A stretch of 11,517 nucleotides of DNA. Source: an uncultured Clostridia bacterium. GTDB taxonomy: Bacteria > Bacillota > Clostridia > Oscillospirales > Oscillospiraceae. A program made the position numbers and the translations under genes. The stretch lies in NCBI GenBank assembly GCA_945927915.1, contig CAMEMX010000033.1:1-11517 (forward strand). Reading direction: 5' to 3'. Position 1 is the first letter of the stretch, and each line of letters starts with the position of its first letter. The notes beneath the pieces are model-generated. The model was not told the DNA's origin, ran no database searches, and worked only from the letters and a program-made list of their open reading frames with translations. Positions 5,809 to 11,517 of this stretch are shown here, in pieces.

Positions 5809-7347
5809 ATGAAAAAACATCGGATCTTGTCCGTTTTCCTTTTGCTGCTGCTCCTGACGCAGCTCCTTTTGCCCGTGATGGCGGCGCCGGAAGGATCCGC
5901 CGGAGCCTCGTCCGCCGATGAGAGCGCGGCGCAGTCCCCATCGGAAGAGGAGAGCAGCACCGCGCCTTCCACCTCTGCGCCGGAGACGTCAGACGCCAAG
6001 CCCGGCTTTGAGCCGATCGCGCCGCTGACGGAGTACAACTTTCCGACGGACTATCAGGTGAAGGCGAAGGCCGCGGCGCTGGTCGAGGTGAACACCGGCA
6101 CGATCATCTACGGCTACCGGCTCGACGAGCGGCTGTATCCGGCCAGCCTGACGAAGATCATGACCTGTATGCTTGCATTAGAATACGGCAACCCGGACGA
6201 TGTTCTCACGGTTTCGGCTACGGCGCTGGAAAACCTCAGCGAATTTGGCAGCACGGCGAATTTGCAGGTCGGCGAGCAGCTCAGTCTGCGCGAGATCCTG
6301 TACTGCATTATGGTCTCCTCCGCGAATGAGGGCTGCAACGTTATCGCCGAGTATATCGCGGGCGACATTCCGTCCTTCGTTGCCATGATGAACGACAAGG
6401 CGCGGGAGCTGGGCATGACGGGCACGCATTTTGCCAACGCCCACGGCCTGCACGACGAAAACCACTATACCACCGCGCGCGACCTGACCATTCTGAGCTG
6501 CTGGGCGTGGAAGAACCCCGACTTCCGCGAGTATGCCACCACGACGGCGCACGTCGTCCCGGCGACGAATCTCTCCGATTCACGCGCCTTACATACGACG
6601 AACTATCTGACCAGCGCGCAGATCACCGAAAAATACTATTATTCCAAGGCGAGCGGCATCAAGACGGGCTTTACCACGCCGGCCGGCGGCTGCCTTGCCG
6701 CCACCGCCACGGACGGAAACCTGACCTATCTGAGCGTGGTCTGCGGCTGCGAGACGCTCATCGACGCCAACGGTGAGGATCTGGATATGCGCTTTGTCGA
6801 GACAAAGCGGCTGATGGAATTCGGCTTTGAGAATTTTGACTATGTGCAGGTGCTCTCCGACACGCAGATGCTCGGTCAGCCGGCGGTCACGAACGCGAAG
6901 GGCCGCGCAAACGTCGTCGTCCACGCCAACGCGAACGCGACCGTCCTGCTGCCGAAAAGCTGCAAGGCGGAGGACATCACGATGAACCTTGTCTACGACA
7001 GCACGCAGACGCTCGATGCGCCTCTGGAGGAGGGGCAGCGCGTCGGAACGGTGACGGCGATATATCAGGGCATCCCGCTGGCGAGCGCGGAGCTGGTCAC
7101 GCTGACCGCCGTCGAGCGTGACGGCGGCCTGCTCGAGCTTCCGTCAGCTACGCCGTCGCAGCAGGAGACGGCGGAAAAAGAGAGCGGCGGGCTGATGAAA
7201 TACTGGTATCTGATCGTGCCGCTTGCGATCCTGATCGTGCTGATCTGCATCCTGCTGCTCGTTCGCGCGGCCAACATCCGCAAGGCAAAGCGCCGCGCAG
7301 AGCGCCGCAGACGCCGCGAGGCGCAAAGGAGGAACGGCAATGTCTGA
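5809..7347 (+). CDS. D-alanyl-D-alanine carboxypeptidase (S11 penicillin-binding protein)
   Basis: Serine DD-carboxypeptidase that removes the terminal D-Ala from peptidoglycan stem peptides outside the membrane. Of 512 aa, residues 1-25 are a Sec signal peptide ending near VMA. Residues 27-64 are a low-complexity Ser/Ala/Glu/Pro linker. The S11 catalytic domain covers about 75-325, with SLTK (S113 nucleophile, K116), SAN (171-173) and KTG (285-287), so all three motifs are intact. A C-terminal beta domain of the PBP5 type lies at about 345-435. A transmembrane helix follows at 465-486, then a very basic cytoplasmic tail ([14 protein letters not shown]). The family is often around 390-450 aa; the linker and tail account for the extra length. 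The ATG follows GGAGGA by 5 bases. The last 8 bases overlap the uracil glycosylase gene. It is DacF/DacB-like, but which paralogue cannot be said, so no symbol is given. Confidence 0.95.
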   Translation: MKKHRILSVFLLLLLLTQLLLPVMAAPEGSAGASSADESAAQSPSEEESSTAPSTSAPETSDAKPGFEPIAPLTEYNFPTDYQVKAKAAALVEVNTGTIIYGYRLDERLYPASLTKIMTCMLALEYGNPDDVLTVSATALENLSEFGSTANLQVGEQLSLREILYCIMVSSANEGCNVIAEYIAGDIPSFVAMMNDKARELGMTGTHFANAHGLHDENHYTTARDLTILSCWAWKNPDFREYATTTAHVVPATNLSDSRALHTTNYLTSAQITEKYYYSKASGIKTGFTTPAGGCLAATATDGNLTYLSVVCGCETLIDANGEDLDMRFVETKRLMEFGFENFDYVQVLSDTQMLGQPAVTNAKGRANVVVHANANATVLLPKSCKAEDITMNLVYDSTQTLDAPLEEGQRVGTVTAIYQGIPLASAELVTLTAVERDGGLLELPSATPSQQETAEKESGGLMKYWYLIVPLAILIVLICILLLVRAANIRKAKRRAERRRRREAQRRNGNV

Positions 7348-7900
7348 CATGGAAGCGCTGAAAAACCGCTGCCTGCAATGCAGCGGGTGCCGCCTTGCCG
7401 CCACGCGGACGAATGTCGTCTTCGGCGTCGGCCCCGTGCCGTCTCCGATCGTGTTCGTGGGCGAGGGGCCGGGGCAGCAGGAGGACTTGCAGGGTGAGCC
7501 GTTCGTCGGCGCGGCGGGCAAGCTGCTCGACGATATGCTCTCGATCATCGACCTCGGCAGGCACAACTGCTACATCGCCAACATCGTCAAATGCCGTCCG
7601 CCGCAGAACCGCGACCCCATGCAGGACGAGCAGGATGCGTGTATCGGCTATCTCAACGAGCAGCTTGCCATTTTGCAGCCGAAGATCATCGTCTGCCTCG
7701 GCAGGATCGCCGCCATGCGCCTCATTAAGGAGGATTTCCGCATCACGCGCGAGCATGGGCAGTGGTTTTCCAAAAACGGCGTGGAATACACCGCCATCTA
7801 CCACCCCTCGGCGCTTTTGCGCGACGTGTCAAAGCGCCCGGAGACCTTCTCCGACCTCATGGCCCTGCGCGAAAAGGCCCGCGCGCTGGGCTGCATATAA
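7340..7900 (+). CDS. Uracil-DNA glycosylase, family 4 (iron-sulfur type)
   Basis: Base-excision repair enzyme that cuts uracil from DNA. The 186 aa fit family 4. The [4Fe-4S] ligands appear as C14 and C17 (CSGC), C85 (IVKCRPP) and C101. The catalytic pocket motif is GEGPGQQED (41-49), followed by [13 protein letters not shown], and the DNA-intercalation motif is HPSALLR (155-161). The ATG at 7340 follows AAAGGAGGAACGGCA and overlaps the end of the carboxypeptidase gene by 8 bases, so the two are co-transcribed and probably coupled. The functional link to cell-wall trimming is unclear and may be chance operon packing. A strong terminator follows within a few bases of the stop. Confidence 0.95.
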   Translation: MSDMEALKNRCLQCSGCRLAATRTNVVFGVGPVPSPIVFVGEGPGQQEDLQGEPFVGAAGKLLDDMLSIIDLGRHNCYIANIVKCRPPQNRDPMQDEQDACIGYLNEQLAILQPKIIVCLGRIAAMRLIKEDFRITREHGQWFSKNGVEYTAIYHPSALLRDVSKRPETFSDLMALREKARALGCI

Positions 7901-7903
7901 CAG

Positions 7904-7945
7904 CTCCGCCGCTCGACGAAGAAATGGTCGAGCGGCGGAGTTTTT
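7904..7945 (+). terminator. Strong intrinsic terminator after the uracil glycosylase
   Basis: A perfect 14-base stem, CTCCGCCGCTCGAC (7904-7917) with GTCGAGCGGCGGAG (7927-7940), has a 9-base loop and TTTTT (7941-7945). It starts 3 bases after the stop at 7900 and ends the carboxypeptidase-glycosylase transcript. The aminopeptidase gene converges from the right (stop at 7951), but the hairpin has no T run in that direction. Confidence 0.93.
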
Positions 7946-7950
7946 CGCCA

Positions 7951-9174
7951 TCAAAATGCCCAGTTGCCGTTGCGGAAGATAGGAACGGTCTTGCCGTCGC
8001 GGGTCTCGGCGTCGATGTCAAGGTCGGCGGAGCCGATCATAAAGTCCTCGTGGATCATCGAGTCGTTGATGCCCTTTGCGCGGCATTCGTCCAGCGTGTA
8101 CTTCTCAAAGTCCTTGATCGTGTCGGCAAAGCCCATGCCGAGGGCGAGGTGGCAGGCGGCGTTCTCGTCGAACAGGGTCTCGTAGAACAGCAGGCCGGTG
8201 TTCTGGATGGGCGAATCGTAGGGAACGAGCGCGCATTCGCCGAGGTAGGCGGCGCCCTCGTCCATCGAGATGAGCTTTTTCAGCAGCTCCTCGTTCTTTT
8301 CGGCGTGTACCTCGACGGCCTTGCCGCCCTCAAAGCGGACGGAGAAGTTCTCCACGAGCTGTCCCTGCACGCTCAGCGGCTTGGTCGAATAGACGATGCC
8401 CTCGGCAACGCCGCGCTTCGGGGAGATAAAGACCTCCTCGGAGGGGATGTTCGGGTTGAAGTAGTGGCCGAGCAGGCTCATTTCGCCGCCGCCCTTGAAT
8501 TCGGCGTCCTCGATCATGCCGACGCGGAAATTCGTGCCGTTCGAGCTGCGGTAGACCAGCGTCTCGATGCCGAGGCTGTTGAGGTAAGCGCAGCGCTTGG
8601 CGAGATCCTCGTTGTGCGCCTTCCACGCGGCGACGGGATCGTCGTCCACGCGCGAGGCGGCTAAGATGGCCTCCCAGAGCTTTTCGACCGCCTGCGCCTT
8701 GGACAGGGTGGGGAAGAGCTTCTTTGCCCACGCCACGCCGGGCACGGCGGCGATGCACCACTGGTATTTGTTCTCGATCTGGTCGCGGTAGGGCTTGATG
8801 ACCTTCATCTTGCTCTGCTGCGCCTTCATCATCTTCTCCTGATTGACGCCCTTGAGACCGTCGGGGTCTTCGGAGACGAGGTAGATGCGGCAGGGAATCT
8901 CGTCAAGATAGTGCTTCCAGCGGGCTTCCTCCCAATCGGCGACGGTGCCGAGGTTCTTCTGGCTGCGCCAGCGGATCTGGATCTTGTCCAGCGGCTGGTA
9001 TGACCAGTCGACGATGACGCGCTTTGCACCTGCGCGGTAGCACTCCTCGACGACCATCTTGACAAATTCGGGCTGATCCAGCTCGGCGGCAATGAAGACC
9101 TCCTGCCCCTTCTGCACGTTGATGCCGACAGTTGCGATCAGATTTGCGTATTTTCTTAAAACGGTTTTTTTCAT
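7951..9174 (-). CDS. M29-family aminopeptidase (thermophilic metalloaminopeptidase type, AmpS/PepS-like)
   Basis: Cytoplasmic metal-dependent aminopeptidase that removes N-terminal residues from peptides. The 407 aa equal the normal family length, and there is no signal peptide. The N-terminal domain starts KYANLIATVGINVQKGQEVFI. The metal-binding region is in the C-terminal half. Expected ligands are a glutamate in NIPSEEVFISPKRG (E246/E247), E313 in LGECALVP, H342 in NAACHLALG, and H375 and D377 in MIHEDFMIG. TNFRVGM (214-220) is also typical. The ATG at 9174 follows AAGGAGGAAACC; 15 in-frame codons upstream belong to the leader. It is a single-gene unit with its own strong promoter (9205-9233). 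Physiological substrates cannot be read from the sequence. Confidence 0.94.
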   Translation of the reverse strand: MKKTVLRKYANLIATVGINVQKGQEVFIAAELDQPEFVKMVVEECYRAGAKRVIVDWSYQPLDKIQIRWRSQKNLGTVADWEEARWKHYLDEIPCRIYLVSEDPDGLKGVNQEKMMKAQQSKMKVIKPYRDQIENKYQWCIAAVPGVAWAKKLFPTLSKAQAVEKLWEAILAASRVDDDPVAAWKAHNEDLAKRCAYLNSLGIETLVYRSSNGTNFRVGMIEDAEFKGGGEMSLLGHYFNPNIPSEEVFISPKRGVAEGIVYSTKPLSVQGQLVENFSVRFEGGKAVEVHAEKNEELLKKLISMDEGAAYLGECALVPYDSPIQNTGLLFYETLFDENAACHLALGMGFADTIKDFEKYTLDECRAKGINDSMIHEDFMIGSADLDIDAETRDGKTVPIFRNGNWAF

Positions 9175-9204
9175 GGTTTCCTCCTTCGGTTGTGCGTTTT
9201 TTCC

Positions 9205-9233
9205 ATTATAACAAATCACTCTGCGGATTTCAA
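9205..9233 (-). promoter_or_regulatory. Strong sigma-A promoter for the aminopeptidase
   Basis: On the minus strand TTGAAA (9228-9233, 5 of 6) and TATAAT (9205-9210, 6 of 6) are 17 bases apart, with an extended -10 TGT directly before TATAAT. The start near 9198 leaves a leader of about 24 bases before the ATG at 9174. Its -35 is 2 bases from the -35 of the divergent promoter. Confidence 0.85.
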
Positions 9234-9235
9234 TA

Positions 9236-9264
9236 TTGCAAAGCGCGGGAAAAGGGGGTATACT
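9236..9264 (+). promoter_or_regulatory. Sigma-A promoter for the homocysteine methyltransferase operon
   Basis: TTGCAA (9236-9241, 4 of 6) and TATACT (9259-9264, 5 of 6) are 17 bases apart. The start near 9271 gives a very short leader of about 17 bases before the ATG at 9288. There is therefore no room for a SAM riboswitch or T-box, which often control methionine genes in Firmicutes. Confidence 0.72.
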
Positions 9265-9287
9265 GATAGAAAAAACGGGAGAGGCTT

Positions 9288-10181
9288 ATGAAGAAAGAAG
9301 AATTTGCTGCGCTGTGCGAAAAGAAGACTGTCCTGCTCGACGGCGCAACGGGGTCGAATCTGATGAAGGCGGGAATGCCGCGCGGCGTATGCACCGAGGC
9401 GTGGGTGTGCGAGCATCCGCAGCCGCTTCTGGCGCTGCAGCGGGCATATGTGCAGGCGGGCAGCGACATCATTTACGCGCCGACCTTCTCTGCCAACCGC
9501 CACAGCCTTGCGCGGCACGGTCTGGAGCATCGCGTGCGGGAGCTGAACACAAAGCTGGTCGCCCTTTCCAGGGAGGCTGCGGAGGGCAAAGCCCTCGTTG
9601 CGGGCGACCTGACGACCACGGGCGTGCCGCTTGAGCCGATGGGAACGATGTCGTACCAGACGCTGTTCGACCTCTACCGCGAGCAGATCGAGGCGCTTTG
9701 CGAGGCGGAGGCCGACCTGCTCGTGGTCGAGACGATGCTCGCCGTGGACGAGACGACGGTCGCGCTGGAGGCGGCGCAGGCGGTGTGCGACCTGCCCGTC
9801 CTGTGCAGCCTGACGGTGCAGGCCGACGGCAGCGCCTATTTCGGCGGCGACTGCGTCGAGGCGGTGCAGACCCTGCAGGAGCTGGGCGCGGCGGCGGTGG
9901 GCATCAACTGCTCCTGCGGGCCGGAGCAGCTCGTCAGCCTCGTGCGCAATATGCGGCGCGTGGCGAAGGTTCCGCTTCTGGTCAAGCCAAACGCCGGCCT
10001 GCCCGCGATCTCGGACAGCGGCGAGGCGGTCTATCCGATGGGCGCGGCGGAATTCGCGCGGCATATGGCAGCGCTTTGCGATGCAGGCGCACGGCTCGTC
10101 GGCGGCTGCTGCGGCACAACGCCGGAATTTATTGCAGAATTGAATCACAGGAGGAAGGAATACGATGGAAAAGAATCATAA
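9288..10181 (+). CDS. Homocysteine S-methyltransferase family protein
   Basis: Zinc-dependent methyltransferase predicted to move a methyl group to homocysteine or a related thiol, as in methionine synthesis. The 297 aa form one Hcy-methyltransferase (Pfam S-methyl_trans) barrel, matching the N-terminal module of MetH or the short MmuM/BHMT-type enzymes. DGATGSNLMKAGMPRG (18-33) is the homocysteine-binding start. PTFSANRHSL follows at 65-74. The zinc ligands are C208 in GINCSCGPE and C274/C275 in GGCCGTTPE. No cobalamin or folate domain is attached. The methyl donor is therefore open: S-methylmethionine, betaine, or a separately encoded corrinoid protein. The ATG follows GGGAGAGG closely. It overlaps the acetyltransferase gene by 17 bases, so the two are co-transcribed. 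Confidence 0.92.
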   Translation: MKKEEFAALCEKKTVLLDGATGSNLMKAGMPRGVCTEAWVCEHPQPLLALQRAYVQAGSDIIYAPTFSANRHSLARHGLEHRVRELNTKLVALSREAAEGKALVAGDLTTTGVPLEPMGTMSYQTLFDLYREQIEALCEAEADLLVVETMLAVDETTVALEAAQAVCDLPVLCSLTVQADGSAYFGGDCVEAVQTLQELGAAAVGINCSCGPEQLVSLVRNMRRVAKVPLLVKPNAGLPAISDSGEAVYPMGAAEFARHMAALCDAGARLVGGCCGTTPEFIAELNHRRKEYDGKES

Positions 10182-10839
10182 TACCATTGACCTGTACGCC
10201 CTTTTGGAGCATGAGGGCGGGAAGCTGATCTACGAGGGTGCGGAGGGCTGCGTCGTGCAGTCGTCAGACGGCGAGACGCTGATGTCCGATATTCTGGATG
10301 GCGAGCAGCTCTGCCGCGTTTTGGCGCTGCTGGACACGTCTGAAATGACGCAGATCGTCGTCAAAAGCCGCGACGCGCAGGAAAAGGTCAGTGCTGCCTA
10401 TGGCTTCCGCGGCTTCAATCCCTGCTCGCAATGGAGCTACTGGGGGCAAAAGCCGGAGATTGACCCGGCGTGCGACATCCGCCTGCTGGAGCCGTGCCAT
10501 GCGAAGCTCGCGGCGCAGCACTACAAGCTGTTTCCGAATACCGAGCCGTATATCACCGAGCGCATCGAAGCGGGTCGGCTGTGGGGCCTGTTCGAGGAGG
10601 GCAAGCTCGCGGGCTTTATCGGCACGCACAGCGAGGGCAGCATGGGAATGCTGGAGGTTTTCCCCGAATACCGCCGCAAGGGCTACGGCATGATACTGGA
10701 AAACTTCCTGATCGCGTGGCACTTGGAGCGCGGCTGGACGCCCTTCGGTCATGTGGTCGACGGCAACGAGGCGTCGATCCGTTTGCAGCAAAAAGCCGGC
10801 ATGGAGCGCGGCGACCTGCCCGCGATCTGGGTATTTTGA
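10165..10839 (+). CDS. GNAT-family N-acetyltransferase
   Basis: Predicted acetyl-CoA-dependent acetyltransferase of 224 aa; the substrate is unknown. The C-terminal part (about 103-224) is a GNAT fold. Strands LAGFIGTHSEGSMGMLEVFP lead into the acetyl-CoA pyrophosphate loop EYRRKGYG (168-175), and VVDGNEASIRLQQKAGM (197-213) is the usual motif B region. Residues 1-100 are a separate N-terminal domain with no motif I recognise; it may be a degenerate GNAT copy, as in other two-part acetyltransferases. The ATG at 10165 follows AGGAGGAAGGA about 10 bases upstream and lies within the 3' end of the methyltransferase gene. Co-transcription hints at an amino acid or small-amine substrate, but this is weak. 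A terminator follows directly. Confidence 0.87.
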   Translation: MEKNHNTIDLYALLEHEGGKLIYEGAEGCVVQSSDGETLMSDILDGEQLCRVLALLDTSEMTQIVVKSRDAQEKVSAAYGFRGFNPCSQWSYWGQKPEIDPACDIRLLEPCHAKLAAQHYKLFPNTEPYITERIEAGRLWGLFEEGKLAGFIGTHSEGSMGMLEVFPEYRRKGYGMILENFLIAWHLERGWTPFGHVVDGNEASIRLQQKAGMERGDLPAIWVF

Positions 10840-10847
10840 AGAAGAAA

Positions 10848-10875
10848 GCATCACGGGCGACCGTGATGCTTTTTT
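10848..10875 (+). terminator. Terminator shared by two convergent genes
   Basis: GCATCACGG (10848-10856) pairs with CCGTGATGC (10861-10869) around the tetraloop GCGA, followed by six Ts (10870-10875). The stem extends by a further A-T stretch on both sides. It terminates the methyltransferase-acetyltransferase transcript. On the minus strand the same hairpin is followed by a weaker TTTCTTCTTC tract, so it probably also serves the deoxyinosine glycosylase gene, whose TAA stop (10874-10876) lies in the T run. Confidence 0.92.
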
Positions 10876-11365
10876 ACAGTATAACGCGCCAGGCGTCGAT
10901 CAGCTTTTCCAGCGTCCACGCGGCGTTGGCGGGGCTGGACGAGGGAAGGACCCCGGCGGGTCTGCCTAAAACCGGCTCGATGTACCGGTGGTAGTATTTC
11001 ATCGAGGTCGCGCCGTTGCAGAAGATGCGCTCGATGGGGGCGTGATCGACGATGACGCGCAGGTCGTTCGGCACGACGTCACGGATGCTGCTGTCGGACG
11101 AGCCGGTGATGGTGCAGCTTCCGATGGAGTCCCAGAGCGCGAAGTGATTTGAAAGGATCAGATCCGTCTTTTCCTCGACGCTCTGCGGCACGGGGCGGTT
11201 CGTCAGCGCCGCCATGATGCGCCAGAAGCGGTTTTGCGGGTGACCGTAAAAAAACATCGCCGCGCGGGACTTGACGGACGGAAACGAGCCGAGGATCAGC
11301 ACCCGCGAGTTCGCGTCAAACAGCGGCGGGATCGGATGCACCTGCGTTTGTGCCGTTTGCGGCAT
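10874..11365 (-). CDS. DNA-deoxyinosine glycosylase (hypoxanthine-DNA glycosylase, UDG family 6)
   Basis: Repair enzyme expected to excise hypoxanthine, the product of adenine deamination, from DNA. The 163 aa are a complete, compact member of the UDG superfamily. Motif 1 is VLILGSFPSVKSR (22-34). It is followed by FFYGHPQNRFW (38-48), with N45 as the family's putative catalytic asparagine, then NHFALWDSIGSC (73-84). The leucine-loop motif is LPSSSPANA (140-148). There are no iron-sulfur cysteine pairs, which separates it from the family-4 enzyme at 7340-7900. The ATG at 11365 follows AAGGGGGCG at about 7 bases. It has its own promoter (11389-11417) and converges on the acetyltransferase gene. 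Confidence 0.9.
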   Translation of the reverse strand: MPQTAQTQVHPIPPLFDANSRVLILGSFPSVKSRAAMFFYGHPQNRFWRIMAALTNRPVPQSVEEKTDLILSNHFALWDSIGSCTITGSSDSSIRDVVPNDLRVIVDHAPIERIFCNGATSMKYYHRYIEPVLGRPAGVLPSSSPANAAWTLEKLIDAWRVIL

Positions 11366-11388
11366 AGAGATCGCCCCCTTCTGCGTCC

Positions 11389-11417
11389 ATTTTAGCGAAG
11401 ATCCTGTGCTCTGTCAA
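11389..11417 (-). promoter_or_regulatory. Sigma-A promoter for the deoxyinosine glycosylase, inside the upstream gene's 3' end
   Basis: On the minus strand TTGACA (11412-11417, perfect) and TAAAAT (11389-11394, 5 of 6) are 17 bases apart. The start near 11382 leaves a leader of about 17 bases. The first three bases of the -10 are the TAA stop of the upstream membrane-protein gene, and the -35 lies within its coding sequence. Confidence 0.78.
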
Positions 11418-11517
11418 CGCCGAAAACGCGCCGAAGCCAGCGCCTGTCGCGCACGAGCAGCGCCTCGGTCAGATAAGAAAACGCGCAGAGCAGGACGAGA
11501 AAATACGCCCCGCGCAG
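11392..11517 (-). CDS. C-terminal fragment of a probable membrane protein (cut by the window edge)
   Basis: An open minus-strand frame enters from the right edge and ends at TAA (11392-11394), giving the last 41 residues. It begins LRGAYFLVLLCAFSYLTEAL, a hydrophobic segment that looks like a final transmembrane helix. It continues with an arginine-rich tail, LVRDRRWLRRVFGVDRAQ, as expected for a cytoplasmic end. This is too little to name the family. The same bases hold the promoter of the next gene, so the coding call rests on the open frame, the helix-then-basic-tail pattern and the high GC of the region. Confidence 0.6.
   Translation of the reverse strand: MRGAYFLVLLCAFSYLTEALLVRDRRWLRRVFGVDRAQDLR

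Noticed and set aside
9175..9287. SAM riboswitch or T-box before the homocysteine methyltransferase
   Set aside because: The predicted leader is only about 17 bases, and the gap is filled by two promoters.
1..11517. CRISPR arrays, insertion sequences, toxin-antitoxin or phage-defence genes
   Set aside because: No spaced repeats, terminal inverted repeats, transposase motifs or defence-protein motifs were seen on either strand.

Overview
The window reads as chromosome from a GC-rich, endospore-forming Firmicute of the class Clostridia, most like the Oscillospiraceae/Ruminococcaceae gut lineages. The family is my inference. The evidence is a complete spoIIAA-spoIIAB-sigF operon, strong GGAGG-type ribosome binding sites, sigma-A promoters and simple hairpin-plus-T terminators. 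There is no sign of phage, insertion sequences, CRISPR or other mobile DNA. Genes are packed tightly, with many stop/start overlaps.

Layout, left to right. (1) A minus-strand tRNA-Thr(CGT) with its own promoter (39-171). (2) The forespore switch spoIIAA-spoIIAB-sigF, minus strand, 1707 to 249, with 4-base ATGA overlaps and terminators at both ends. (3) A four-gene minus-strand run, 5658 to 1830: a ComEA-like helix-hairpin-helix membrane protein, an OmpR-type response regulator, a HAMP sensor histidine kinase and a GerMN-domain lipoprotein. All four overlap. The last three genes have the same order and types as actinobacterial mtrA-mtrB-lpqB. (4) A plus-strand pair, 5809-7900: a D-Ala-D-Ala carboxypeptidase (penicillin-binding protein) overlapping a family-4 uracil-DNA glycosylase, closed by a strong terminator. 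(5) A minus-strand M29 aminopeptidase (9174 to 7951). (6) Divergent from it, a plus-strand homocysteine S-methyltransferase overlapping a GNAT acetyltransferase (9288-10839). (7) A minus-strand DNA-deoxyinosine (hypoxanthine) glycosylase, and upstream of it the cut-off 3' end of a membrane-protein gene.

How the parts fit. SpoIIAA, SpoIIAB and sigma-F form the anti-anti-sigma / anti-sigma / sigma switch that starts forespore gene expression. The sensor kinase, regulator and lipoprotein look like one cell-envelope signalling unit, with the lipoprotein a candidate modulator of the kinase ectodomain. The neighbouring carboxypeptidase trims peptidoglycan stem peptides. In Bacillus subtilis a related carboxypeptidase gene (dacF) sits directly before spoIIAA; here a similar gene is nearby but inverted, with the signalling genes in between. 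Two unrelated base-excision glycosylases, for uracil and hypoxanthine, lie within 4 kb.

I found no wholly new system. The best leads are the ComEA/regulator/kinase/GerMN cluster, the interlocked promoters at 5682-5778, the terminator hairpin just before spoIIAA, and the non-standard start of the kinase gene. No gap exceeds 300 bases. The 38 bases left of the tRNA show nothing I can name.
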